Shown: positions 47,852 through 60,200, counted from the stretch's first letter. The stretch: DNA of 64,000 bases from Dendrophyllia cribrosa (GCA_024195265.1 JAJLRJ010000007.1:28033600-28097599), one strand, 5' to 3'. Translations and numbers: made by a program. Notes: a model not told the origin generated them from the sequence alone.

Positions 47852-47882
<31 letters not shown>

Positions 47883-50827
47883 AGAGGGGGGTTATGAAAT
47901 AGAGCAAAGGTACTTTTTTTCCTCCCGGCATCTTCCATAATACTAGCCTGGAGTGAAAAGAGTAAGAGACCTGGATACATTAATTTCAGTAACATTTACA
48001 TGATGTAGTCGTTATTATTGGTATGAACAATCGGCTGGGGGGACGAAAATAAAAGAAAGTCATTTTTCCCCAAAAAAAATCCCAGCCTGGATTGAGAAGA
48101 GCGAACAACCAGAGGTCAAATCAATAAAAGTTTTACAAGTGTAATTTATAAAACGTTTAAATACAGAGGACCACTCAACACTACGATAAATAGTGGTGTA
48201 GCTATTGTTTTCAACCTCTAAAACAATGTCTTCACTTGTAAATTACACTTGTAAAAGTTTTATTGAATTGACCCCAAAACGTTTACACTTGTAATTTACA
48301 AGTGCAGCTATTGTTTTAACCTCTGAAACAATGGCCACACTTGTAAATTACTCTTGTAAAAGTTTTATTAAATTGACCCCAGGATTAAGTTTGTTTTTAA
48401 AAGTGCAAGATTTCTGGTTAGATTTCTTCCACTGACATTAACATGAGAGTGCCCTCTTTTAGTATCAATTTCCCGCAGTCATTTATACGATTGAATCCTT
48501 TTATTGATTACTAAGCAGCAAAGTAAATAAGGGTACGATTCTTACACTGTGTGTTTCTGGAATGGCAAACTTCATAACCAGAAATTTCTCCAGTACTCTG
48601 ACTGTTATTGCAGACGAACAACGCAGATAACGAGTCGGGAAGATCTGCAAAACAAATAACATAACGTCGTGAACATTTTAACGAAATTAAGAAATACAAA
48701 CCACTTTCCACGTTTCTACAAAGTTATGAAAAAAAAATAACGAACTGGGTGAGCAAGAAACTTGTTGCAACAGCTTCATCGCAGGTTATTCGGTTTATTG
48801 ATAAGCAAAACCAAGTATGATAGCGATATGAGGCATAACGTTTTCTTACCTCCTTTTCCATACGGTTTCTCGTTTTCCTGTGTTAAAAATAACGCGTTAG
48901 GATAGTGATAGTTCACACTGATATCTTCTAAACAAAACAAACCGTGCTTTTTTTGTATATTGATATGACTCATACCTAAAATATTCGAGAGTAATGCAAA
49001 CTGGGTCCTCAAACGGTAAATCTTCTTTCTCCTTCTCAGCATTCAGCGTTTTCTCTTCAGTTTCTAAACGGAAGTTAAATAAAATATTATTATGTCCTAT
49101 GGTACTTTTGAGTTCTTCAAAAGAACAACTCTCGTGATTTTATCGGCATATAAAAAACATTTGGTTCCTCAACTGTCCAACTGTGACATAGAAAATGAAA
49201 TAAAATAAAACAAAATAAAACAGAATGGCATAAAGAAGTAAGAGCAAAATTCCCAACCCGGTTCACTCTTTTCTTTTTGGCTCGCTTCAAATTCTTTGCG
49301 TCGATTTACTTCTTCTAAAAACAAAAGATGAACATAATGAGTTTATAGATTACAACAACTAATTTCTAGTAATCTGCGCAGCAGTATTTGGGTTGACACG
49401 CTGACGTAACGCTTTGGGGGAGAAACGCTGCGATTAAAAAATAAAACGGCAGCGTAGAATAGACGCATTTGATACACTTGGCAATTCATGAAGTAGATGG
49501 CACACAAGGAAAATGATCAGTTTTGAAACTTTTAATTCAGATTTTTTTTGTTAGCCCGTGATAAATCAGTAACCCTTAGGATTCTATAAGTTCCTTCAGT
49601 ATGATGTGTTCCTTTGTTCAACTTTACACAGGTGGACTCAATTTTACAAATTCTTTCAAGGGCCTCTTCTCTATTTCTTAGTGATATAAACAGAAAATAT
49701 CAAATAAGAGCCGAGCACTTTCTTACCGTTATATATCCCAGGAACTATCTTGTACACGATATCTTGCAATGTTCTGTCCGGTCTGTACACAGAATGTTAT
49801 CACAGAATATTATGTCAATGATTTAAACGTTGTCTTCGATTACTGATATTCTGTACTTAGACATCAATGGCGACTTCAATGGTATCATGGCAGTAAATTA
49901 AGTGTTACTTTAGTGGTCTAAATAGGCACTCACCGGATATGTAGCAGAGGTTTCGTTTTGTGGACTTCAGCATCACAAACAGGGCAGTGATATGAGGTTT
50001 GAAGGTATTTCACGATACAGCTGCGACAAACTGCAAAAACGTAAGATATTGTCAATGTGTTGTTTGTTAGACAAGAAAACGATACTCATAACGTTATCCA
50101 AGTCAAGCATATAAATGAGTTTACCATCAGGGAAGTCGAACGCAAATTGATGAGGGGTGGGGGGCGGGGAGGAGGCTGCGATGGACTAGAGGAGCAGTGT
50201 TATGCTCTCTGTGGCTTCATGTTACAGAAAACGAAGCTTATCGTCCATCCTCACCGTTCAATCCTTTGCAGTAGACACGGATTTAAACTATGCTTTGTTT
50301 ATGTAACAAGGACGACTGCTTCTGAATAGCATTTGCCTTCAGATGGTTCCCTAATGTCGCTTTGACCTACTTCTCATTTGCAAAAGATTAATAAGGGGTC
50401 GTTAATTAGATTATTGAAATTGCTTTGCGACGTTTGAAAGGCGGATAATGATATTTTCCGTCATGCACAGGGCTGAAAACTTATCTGTAGCCACTCACAT
50501 GAAGGGCCCTAAGTCGATTTGAAAACCTTTCGCCGTATCTTAGCAATGAATTTGTGTAGAGAGCGTGAAGCGCGAGTGGGCCTGGCTCTGGTGTTATTTG
50601 CCGCTGGTATTATGTACTGGGCTAAACACCTACCCTTGCTCCCAAAAATAATCTCATTTAGAGAAAATCGGAGGCTTAAAGCATAGGTGGATTTCCAACA
50701 AATTATTTGAATACTTACACGAATGAAGGCACTCGACAATTGTTGTAGCGTCCACCAAATATCCACCGCATAACACGCACAGAATGTAAGGGTTGAGGTC
50801 TTGAAGGTGCATTGTTCGTAAAGACAT
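46325..50827 (-). CDS. BMI1: Polycomb group RING finger protein, BMI1/PCGF2-like (right copy)
   Basis: Minus-strand exons in coding order: 50827-50719, 50030-49934, 49782-49727, 49314-49258, 49063-48976, 48877-48850, 48644-48546, 47768-47685 and 47071-46325. Lengths equal the left copy exon for exon, and the product is again 454 residues. All eight RING zinc ligands are retained. Over the first eight exons I count seven amino-acid changes relative to the left copy: H14Y, F50Y, R51H, D109E, A121D, G141R and M158I. About 13 further changes are silent. Both genes therefore look functional and under constraint. The tail exon is also open throughout, ending [10 protein letters not shown] in both. 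Its first intron carries a TTG microsatellite and a large transposon insertion. PRC1 subunit role as for the left copy. Confidence 0.93.
47855..47882 (+). repeat. poly-G tract (28 G)
   Basis: Uninterrupted G run within the intron before the last exon of the right PCGF copy; the G-rich stretch begins at 47847. The equivalent intron of the left copy (34045-34635) has no such run, so it arose after the duplication. Confidence 0.9.
48113..48380. mobile_element. nested MITE of the GGGGTCAATTCAATAAAA family
   Basis: The left edge GGTCAAATCAATAAAAGTTT and the right edge AAACTTTTATT-type complement ending AATTGACCCC are inverted. In the middle, ATTGAATTGACCCC followed by AAAACGTTTACACTTG marks the junction of two tandem or nested copies. 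The same family occurs at 21542-21648. It lies in an intron of the right PCGF copy and is absent from the left. Confidence 0.65.
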
Positions 50828-50992
50828 CTTGAGTTTGTGTTGCAAGCTAAAGAAAAAGGAAACAACAACAAAGAAAAAAACAAAATATTTGGAGAATTTT
50901 TGGAAGATATTTTACACGCTCTTAGCAGCATTTATAAATAAGTATCATTCATTGGTTAATTTATATTCGTTTATGTTTTCTTTTGTTTTGTC

Positions 50993-51023
<31 letters not shown>
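50993..51023. repeat. TTG microsatellite
   Basis: Ten tandem TTG/GTT units just upstream of the first coding exon of the right PCGF copy. The left copy has only three GTT units in a similar position near 31180. Confidence 0.85.
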
Positions 51024-51024
<1 letters not shown>

Positions 51025-51586
51025 TTATAGAGCGCGTTATCGAGACAAGCGAGTGCCCGGCTCCCAGTTCTCAACGTTTTCCGGACAGATAAAAAACATT
51101 GATTCAGCTGGAAAAAGCTCCTTAAAATTAGGAAACCTTGCCTATTTGAGCGTAAAATATTGCCTAGATGTGGGAAAGCCTAGTGAATTTGGAAGTGTTT
51201 GTAATATGGTACGCGAATCTTGCGTATCGGGAATGCAACAAATTGCAGTTAAAGTCTGCAAGTAAAATCAGTTAGTGATTGTAATTGAGTAAGTATTAAG
51301 TTATCGCTCCAAGAAACCGAGAAGTTAAGCTTGAGTATTTCGCCTTTGGTTGAAGCAAGGTATTAATTTATTAATAATTATTACTGAGTTTATTATTATT
51401 AAGTAAGCGAGCTGTTTCGGTACCAGGGAGAGATATACAAAACAAATGCAAGGAAACCATCAAAGTGGATCAATTTTTGTGAAACATTGCAGCTGTTGGT
51501 GATCAGAAATGCCCTGAAACTGAATTTTTATCACTTCACGCGAAATACATGTGGCGGGGAAATAACGCCATATAAAAAAGACACCT

Positions 51587-53030
51587 TGTTCTGTCGTGAA
51601 TTGTAATAACGTCTTGAATTGTAATACCTGTCTTAAATTGTAATAAATGTCAACTTAGCAAGGAAGGAATGACATTAATCTGTCATTTTTGTTAAGCATT
51701 GTATCCTTTATTAATGATAAATAATATCCAATGTTATTATATAAAATGGAGTGAATTACAAGGATTTCTCTCTCTTCGTATCTTTACACTGTGTATATCG
51801 ATGACGTCACGTTTGTTTACGTTTTTCCTTGTTTAAGGCCCTATTTACATGGAAAGAGGATGATCCTAGCATTAGGATCATCCGAGCGCGACATATTTTC
51901 TGCTTTCAGTTAACATGCGAATGGTTGCATTTCGCCCTAGCGCTAGGATCATCCTATCTGAGAGGTAGGATCTAGCCGGCTAGGATCATTCTAGCTCCAT
52001 GTAAACGACCTCGGGAGCCCCAGGGTTATGTTCGCTTTTGTTATTGTCGCCCGCCATCTTGATTTGCAACCGCGTCGAACTCAAAGGTACTGGGCCATCA
52101 TGCCGAATTTTTCATGTAAACCAAATGAAAAGTTGATCCTGGAAGCCGCATTTTTGCATGTAAACCAAATGAACCTTCTTAGATCATCCTACATCCTCTT
52201 TCCATGTAAATAGGGCCTTAAACAAGGAGAAACGTTAACAAACGTGACGTCATCGATATACACCAGTGTAAAGATACGAAGAGAGAGAAATCACTCTAAT
52301 TTGTATAATAACATGGGATATTATTTATCATTAAGAAAAGATACAATGCTTAACAAAAATGACCCTGAGAATAATGTCATTCCTTCCTTGCTAAGTTGAC
52401 ATGTTTATAAACCACGAACTTTTCAGCGCCAGTTTCCGTTATACCCTCAAATGTGAGAACTCTTTCCAGATTTATTGCAGCGCTTCAATCTGGCTCGAGC
52501 AGGGGCGTTGCGATGTTTTTGATTAGTTGTAGGCCTAATCGACCTGCTTGAATCCTGGCAGACACGGCGAAGGCGTGCAACGAGCTCCGTAGAGCTTCTA
52601 GAGGGTCAAGAGGCATGCATGCAAGTTGGTCAGTATGTAGGTCGGTTGACTTTTTGGAATAGTTCATTAGGTGGTCGGTCAGATGATTTATTTGTTGCCA
52701 TTACTGCGGTTTATATGATGGCTGAAATATTCAGTTTTGATGGCTGGACTATTGTTGAAACTGATTGACAAGAAAATTGCATAAGCCCTCAGCAGTTATT
52801 TTAAGACTTATTACAAAATACGACAATGTGTTATTACAATTTACGGCAGCTCGGCTTATTACAAATTACTGGAAATTACGACAACTTGTTATTACAATTT
52901 ACGATAGCTTGGTTATTAAAATTCTTGACAACTGTTACTACAATTTACGACAGGTGTTGCAGTTTACGACGACTGTTATTACAATTTACAACAGGTATTA
53001 CAATTCACGACGTTGTTACACGACAGAACA
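51587..53030. mobile_element. composite inverted-repeat transposon inserted in the right arm
   Basis: The ends TGTTCTGTCGTG and CACGACAGAACA are inverted and flanked by CACCT on both sides. Subterminal GTCGTGAATTGTAATA-type repeats run inward at the left and, inverted, at the right (52820-53015). The left arm has none of this; its AAGGATACCTGCATAT near 30175 fits the empty site. Inside is a second structure, two arms of about 200 bp (51640-51836 and 52218-52410) facing each other. No transposase was recognised. Confidence 0.7.
51837..52217. mobile_element. TTAA-flanked MITE nested at the apex of a hairpin
   Basis: The ends GGCCCTATTTACATGGAAAG and the inverse are flanked by TTAA (51833-51836 and 52218-52221). 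Removing it would join the host arms as CCTTGTTTAAACAAGG, so the insertion is at the exact centre of a long inverted repeat. The interior has further GGATCATCC repeats. No coding content. Confidence 0.7.
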
Positions 53031-56000
53031 CACCTGCATATTCCCTGACCTATTATAAATTTTCCACCGATATTGTTTGCTGGTAAAGGAGAGAATTATT
53101 TACCAAACCAAGAGGGCTGATAAACAACAAACTATTTTTTCTTCCCATATCCTACTGTAGAAATCCAAAAAGAGCAATGACTATTTTTGCAGTTATCAGC
53201 TTTTCAATTCTTTTAGAGAGGTGGGCCATATATAATATTTTGTTAGCCTTCGAAATGAACTCTATCTCTATTCAATTTGCAGATTACCTCTGTTCGGTTC
53301 GGACGAAGACACAGAAATGATGAACTTGCGGCAATTTTCAATTCGTTTATTCGCCGCGACTGCATTTTTTTCAGAGACAGAACTTGTAAATAAAAATAAA
53401 AATAAATAAATAGAAGTTTAATAAATAAGTTGAAATAAGCAAAGCGAAAATTTGTTCGAGATAGACAATAGCAAATTACTGTACTGACAGCAATACAACT
53501 CGGCAACCCGCAGGAAATAGGTCAGTTCCGTTGGAGATAGCCGAGAGCTCTACTAAATTAAAGATGGCCGGTTTTTCGGTTCAAGCGGGGTCTAAATTAT
53601 TGATTGCTATAATAAACTAACATATTTTCAAGAATTGTGAGCAATAATTAGCATTTTTGTTTGGATAATCAAAACATTAAATGCATAAAACGTTATTCAG
53701 CTCATACGCTGCAAATGCGAATAGATCGAATAAAGAGTCGTTTATTTTATTTTTACTAGCTGAAGAGAAATTTGGGAAAATACAGGAATATTTAGTAGTT
53801 TTTTTTTCAGTGTTTTTATGCATCTGATAGGAGATGCTTTGTTTCTTATCGATTAACGATCGATTGTTTTGTAAATGCGAGTCTGCCAATTATCAAGAAT
53901 ATGTGAATGTCAGTCAGTTCGTTATAACTGATTAACAAAACATCATTTCTTTTTAGGGTAAATCGCCAATTGGCCATTGTGAATCATGCAAGAAAGCACT
54001 GGGTTTCAACGAATACGTAGAGATTTGATTTCACTATCAAACCTTGCTATAATTATTTGATATTGCAAAGGAGCTAGAGTGCTTGAGCTGAATTAACATC
54101 GGATTTTAATAGCCGACTGAGGTATTGCGAGAAAAATCATTGCCGGAATTAATGCACTAATAAATAAGCTGCGAAAAGGCAAGAGATATATGGACATATA
54201 TAGCTCTGGACCTGCACTGAATACAATTCGGTTTTCGATCAGTAGCTTTTCGATTCGCAAGAATCTTAGTGAAACTTCATATGAACAGCTGTATGAAAGG
54301 TTTAAATAAAACTGAAACTCTTCTTGTAACCGGCACTCTTGTAAGCGACCAAGCTCCCATCAAATTCTAAGAACACTTCTGTAAAGTTTTCGTATAAAGC
54401 AACCAGCTCTAATTGCAACACGTTTTTGAAATCCCTAAGATGGTCGCTGACGAGAACTTCGACTGTACTCACACAACTTCAATGTCGCCAGAAACCATAC
54501 AAGTCATGCTATGGCTGATTAACAAATACTTCATCAATGATCTCACGCAACAACCGTACTTTTACAACTACGTATTTACCGTTCGATTTCATCGACAACG
54601 TGTCGATTCCCGGCCAATCGAGAAATGACGAGCAATAGTTCATTCTAAGTAGCAGATGAAAACATGAGCCGATGCAGAGAAGGTACAGTGCATAAGACGA
54701 AACTATAGATTAAACTACGTATTCTTAAATCAGTTACCAATACGTTGTTGCTTTATTGTCGCTATAAAATAAGCTTATATATCTACCCATTTTGCTTTCG
54801 GAAATTTATCGTATCCGGTTGTAAATCAAAGTAAAACCAGGAAAAATACAAAATTGAAACCACACGACAGAGAAAGCTAGAACATGAGAATTTTAACACA
54901 CACAAGCGCGGTCACTGTGATAAATGCATGCATATCATCCTGCATGTTTACGGCTTGCTGTACGTGCATGTTACAGTTGTCGAATGCGGGTAATCAAAAT
55001 AGCATTTCGCGTATTTCTTCATTTCATGCCACCTTCGTCTTTACATTTATTGAAGGCAGGACAGAGATTCTGTATATTTACACCAGGATCTTTGTTTTAG
55101 AAGGCCAAAAAGTTCAGTGAATAGTCACGCATCAGTCAGAGAAGAGAGATCGCTTTGTTGTGGTATTTGACTCGGGTCTTCCTGAATCATGAAGTGGTTA
55201 TAAACCAAGACCAAGTTTATCAACGGGCTTTCGGAAAAGAAGCGTTGGTTTTTCCATGACTTTTCTATGGACCGACTCAGTACGTCATGAATTCCTCGTT
55301 AAATGCTTACAATTTTTCGTTGTTATCTCCAGAAGTTGGTCATTTAAACCGCCTACATATTAACAAATCTTGAAACAAATATTTGACGTTAAAGAAAGCA
55401 GTTTAAATTCGCCAAGGCAATTTATGTGGGTTAGTTTGAATCGGAAACTATTAAACAAAGTGGGGTGCGCTGCTTAAAGTTACCGGTCCGAATGTTTTCT
55501 TCACCAAACCGCTTCAGTTTCGTTCTGCTATCTTTACGTATTTGTGAAAATACGAGGTTTGAAGATTAAGAAGCACTGAGAAATAAAGATGAGACAGTTT
55601 AAACTAACGGAGACGATTCGCGAGCCGGGTTCGCGAGAAACGTTTCCGTCGGTCAAGAACATTTGGTGACTTTTTCTCTCCGGTCCGTCAATGAAAATAG
55701 TTTAAATAAATCGGTGAGAATAGAAAGACTCTGGGCTACCTTTGTCATTAACGGACGCTACGTATTCGGTGAACGTTTTGGTTAACTATAATCTGAGTTG
55801 ACAAAAATGGATTTCTTTTTCTGTTGGTAGAGTGGAAAATGTTTTTCGGGTTCTTTAACGCAGCTTTCTCAATATTCATGTTACTTGCTTAATACATAAC
55901 AAATCCATTTAAATTCCTGTTCTGCTTTTGTTTGGATTCTCTGCAAAGTTATTTAGCGGATCAAACCCATCTTTTACATTACAATGTAGATGCATGGTTT

Positions 56001-56597
56001 CAAACCAACTAAAACCACCCTTGCCGTCAGAGGCACGTTTAAAATCAAAACATGAAATAGGAATTTGACAAGTAAATTTCAGCATTACACAGTCTCACAT
56101 TTGAAATTGAAATCGTAAAGCATAACTATGCCAATAACTTTGATATCTTAAGCATCTCCGCAAAGCGCATACGGATAACTGACTAAGCTTTGTTGGCAAC
56201 ATGAATTATCAGGCAGCCGGCCTCGTGAACCTCTTGTTTCACAACACCTTTGGCAAAATTTCACGTTACACGAACGGGCTTCTACTGAAACCAAGTGAAG
56301 AACTGCTATGTTTTGTCAAGACATAACGTAAAAATGTCTAACTGTGTCATTGAGAGCAGAAATAGACTAAATCTACGACAGTTCATACGAATCGCAAGCT
56401 TCAACGGGTACTCTTGAACGAATTGAGTTACGACTTACTTGTAAATCAACGACGAAGCGATACAACTTCGAAGACAACTTTCAACGGGGTTTTACGTTCA
56501 TCCGGTAACGATTTTACACGGGCACAAAGAAAATATATTTCTCTAACATTTGTGTTAATCTTAGAAGGAAAGAAGGGCAAGAAGATAAGAACTTTAC

Positions 56598-56710
56598 CTT
56601 TTTACTTCGTGGTTCTGGCTGCGGACTGTTGTTTTCAATCTTCAAAAGGACACAGACCGTAGCGTTGTATTGATTACTGAGGTCACGTGATCTGTCAGTC
56701 AACTCGAAAA
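56598..56710 (-). promoter_or_regulatory. presumed promoter and 5' non-coding exon of the right PCGF gene
   Basis: Minus-strand counterpart of 26555-26665, with E-box CACGTG at 56684-56689 and a donor-like AAAAAG/GTAAAGTT at 56598. Its conservation in three places supports function, but a transcription start cannot be read from sequence. Confidence 0.45.
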
Positions 56711-57436
56711 CAAAGGACGCCGCTTAGTGTGTATTTATGTTTTACATTCACTTGAATCATTTACATCTGGGAGCCGACTTTAGCTACGCTTAGTCCTGAA
56801 TTGTCGACTCCAAACCGGGACCATAGAACCCGACGAAAATGCTCAGTCTTTAAAGCTAAAATATCCTTTTACAGCATATAAATCGCTTTGGAAAAGCGGA
56901 CTTCGCTAAAAAGTTCTACTCGAGTTTGTTGGCCGCATGTGAAAATCAGCAACACAATTTATAATAGGCTGACGGAGGAATCTTAGCCGGACATTTTAGA
57001 ATGTTATTATGACACTTTGCCCCTGGCACTTTCTTATTTCTAGTAATCCTAGCTATATAGATTTTCTCCTGTCCAAGCATGCTAAGGTGCATCAGCCGTA
57101 TCTTATGCGGTTATATTCGGTTCTCAGCACTTGAAGTGGACCATTTAGAACCAAGAACCATAACGTGTACATAAATGAAAGGAAATAACTTTTTTTTGAG
57201 CAATAATTCCATCAAAAGAGAAAGTGCATTTTCCGTGATATCTGAGAATGAGTGTCTTTAATATATGAAACACAAAAAGTTAAGGCAAGTGTTCATGAAA
57301 ATAACACTTGTAAATACGCCATGAAGCAGTACGACTTCAAGCCATCCGGCCATATTTACCCCTATTTACCCGAATACGTTCTGCGTGATTTCTCGTATTC
57401 ATTATAATATTCAACCAGGGTTATGCTTGATACTAA

Positions 57437-57971
57437 GGGCCCGATTATATGAGCCGGGCTGGCCCGGTTAGCCGAGATGGCCCATTTTGCCGAGATGACT
57501 TTCAGCCCGGTATTACATGAAGCGAGCCAGCCCGGGCGACAACTAAATTTAGCATCAACGGTTTTGGCTGAAAGTTGTTGTTTTGAAAATGGCGCAAAGC
57601 GTAGAATGTTTCAATTAAGGATTTTTTTCTGCATTTTAGCTCATTTACTTCGTGCCTACGCACTCTTGTGTACCTCTTTATCGTTTAAAGAGAAAAAGGG
57701 CCATTTACAGACGAGCAGGTTTGCTCAGAGGCAAATTTTTGTGCTGTTCCGGTAAGCCGGGCTGGCCCGGTAAACGCGATTACATGGAAAATTTTCAGCC
57801 CGGTTAGCCGGGATCCCGGCATCGCGATACCGGGATCCCGGCTAACCGGGCTGGCCCGGTTGTCATATAATCGCAAAGTTGATTTTTGTTGCGTTTAACA
57901 GGCGTGCTGAGATCTCGGCAAACCGGGCCAGCTCGGCTAACCGGGCCAGCCCGGCTCATATAATCGGGCCC
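57437..57971. mobile_element. Harbinger-type MITE with 3-bp TAA duplication
   Basis: The ends GGGCCCGATTATATGAGCCG and the inverse bound a 535-bp, GC-rich element made of repeated CCGGGCTGGCCCGG strings in both orientations. TAA lies on each side (57434-57436 and 57972-57974). The left arm retains an uninterrupted site (CGACAGACTTAGTAGCC near 25851). A 3-bp T/A-rich duplication suits PIF/Harbinger. No transposase remains. Confidence 0.8.
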
Positions 57972-58528
57972 TAAGTCTGTCGAAATACAATCCCTGATAT
58001 TGAAACACTTTAACGATCTATCTTCAGAAGAAATCATTTGCAATTCACTGAATATCACTTGAGCTTACAAAGCCGGTCGATACAAAGAACCAAAGATATA
58101 AATGCAGAACAAGTTTTCATTTTAGTGTGGGGTAGCATGATATATGAATTGAAGACTGCTCAGGAACCGTTACATATCGAATCTACAAGAATAACTTACT
58201 GTTCCAACATCACAGGCGCATAGCTACATTGAACTAGTATGTATTTAAGCAGCGACCTCGATTTGATAAACTTAATTTGACCACTTTTTCCACTTAAAGA
58301 TGTAAAAATACGGCTTCAGTCGAACATGTCTACCGCGGGCTATTAGCCAGTTTTAAAACTCTTCATGCAACTTAAAAAAAAATCCAGTTGCATGAAGTGG
58401 TGTTACACGTAAAAAGCGTGCGTGCAACTTGCAACAATTTCTTTACGAGACAAGTTGCACGAAAGATTGTTACATGTAACAACACCTTTACACTACTTAA
58501 AAAAATTCACTTTATTTTAATTTAACTA

Positions 58529-58703
58529 CAGTGGAATCCCGATTTTTCAAAACTTCAAGGGAAACGGAAATTGGTTCGAAAAATCGGGAGTTCGAAAAAT
58601 CGAAGGTGGTACTGACTGAAATCAAATCCAAGGGAAACGAGTTTTGGTTCGAAAAATCGGGAGTTTCGAAAAATCGAGTATTCGAAAAATCGGGATTCCA
58701 CTG
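58529..58703. mobile_element. pogo/Tigger-like MITE with TA duplication
   Basis: CAGTGGAATCCCGATTTTTC at the left and its exact inverse at the right are flanked by TA on both sides (58527-58528 and 58704-58705). TA targeting and CAGTGG-type ends are typical of the mariner/pogo group. The 175-bp interior repeats TTCGAAAAATCG several times and has no real gene. Confidence 0.8.
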
Positions 58704-59811
58704 TACCTTGAAATTATTCTCCCTTGTTCGAATTGTCCTGGAGCCAGTAGGGATAATTAGGTATACGGCGTGCCCTGAGTTCAGGTTTAGACGGAGAGAA
58801 ATTGAAGTTTACCTGGCTTAGTAACTTTACGTTTTATTTAAAAAAAAGTATCTTGCATATGGTCATTTCAAGTTGTTGTTTTGCAGAGAACAGCGAAGAA
58901 ATGTACCAAAGTTTAAAACCGCACGTGCAGAGCCATGACGTTTTGGGACGTACGTCGCCGTGTCGGGCAGTGGGCAGTTAGCTTCTGAACACCGTCCTTG
59001 ATTTCTGACATGTCGTCACGGATCGGTTATCGCTGATAGGTCCAATTGCTTTTGAAAGACAATTTCCGTTTTATGGTGCAGTCAATCGTACCCACAGTAC
59101 AACAACAATCTTTGGAGCTCAGGATCCTTTCCCTCAGCCGGAAGAGAAATGACCGATCATGATGGAACGAGATTGTTTCCGGAGATATGGTCGCCACGAT
59201 CTATGATTCAGTAATCTTACAGTTTGTTAGTCTCGCAGAGGTGGTCACTTACAAGAACTTTTAATTTTAAAACAAAAACAAAGAAAAAAAGAACAGTTTG
59301 TAATTTCCTGAAAGGTGTTCGCGGTCGCTCAGTTATGGTAAATGGTCATTACGGGAGCTAGAACAGCCGGGGTTAATACTGTGAATATTCGATAAACGGA
59401 GTTTTGTGAGGGCGGTCGCTGAGGAGAGAGTATGGTCGCAAGAAGAGTTTGAACAAAGAACTGACTAACACGATTGTACCATACAGCAATAGAAGACATC
59501 AAACTTGCTTACCAAACTTATCAGTTTAATTTAATTTTCTCTAATAAATGAATTTTTATAATATCTGTAAATAATAAGAATACGTCAGGTTTAAACTATA
59601 CTTACGTATACCATATGCATTTGACCTCGTTTCATTTTTCATCAACCCCCACGCTTGCCCACACGGGCCTATTCGCTGTAGGTTATGTCATCCATGGCGT
59701 GCTGTTTTGTGTATTTCGTGACACGATTTACTATTTAATATGTGACCCGACTGCATGCAGGTCTCGAAATCCCAAATAACTCACCGTAAACTATATAATT
59801 ATCATCTACAT

Positions 59812-60200
59812 CTAAAGTCCCTTTCCCACATACACGAATTTTCCTATTGGTCGATCACGATTTTGGAATGTTTAAAAATCGCGGTCTACCGTGGCAATTT
59901 GCGCGCGAATCACCAAGATGCTGTTGCGGTCGACCACGGCAACGCTACGGTGGTACTACGATGCTACTACGAAGGTGTTACGTTTGTCTAAGAATTTGTT
60001 TGTGCTACGATGCACCACGATTTTTTTTGACATGTCAAAAAAAATCGTGGTCCTTTCAGGTGTCGTCACGGTCCATTAAGGCGCACCACGAATTGCTACG
60101 GTCGACCACGAATTTCGCCCCGACGCCACTGCGATTTTTAAAAATTAAAAAATCGTGATCGACCGTACGAAAATTCGTGTATGTGGGAAAGGGGCTTTAG
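59812..60200. mobile_element. MITE with CCCTTTCCCACATACACGAA ends
   Basis: The left end CTAAAGTCCCTTTCCCACAT and right end ATGTGGGAAAGGGGCTTTAG are inverted with one mismatch, and the match continues through ACACGAATTTTC and, after a gap, GTCGATCACGATTTT. Length is 389 bp. Interior CGACCACG/ACCACGAATT strings recur in both orientations. Open frames here are by-products of the repeats. Confidence 0.75.

Larger units (their letters stand above)
50847..56597 (-). other. presumed first intron of the right PCGF gene
   Basis: Counterpart of 26666-31201. It differs from it mainly by the TTG microsatellite at 50993-51023 and the composite transposon at 51587-53030. Remaining stretches align in reverse with the left arm (for example near 55620: GACGATTCGCGAGCCGGG) and show no conserved coding frame. 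Confidence 0.5.
45740..59200 (-). repeat. right arm of the large inverted duplication
   Basis: Reverse-complement match of 25080-36335, longer because of a 1.4-kb composite insertion (51587-53030), a 535-bp MITE (57437-57971), two smaller MITEs and other gains. The homology ends on the hinge side near 45745. Outer matches resume at 59660-59780 and 62400-62620. Confidence 0.9.
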
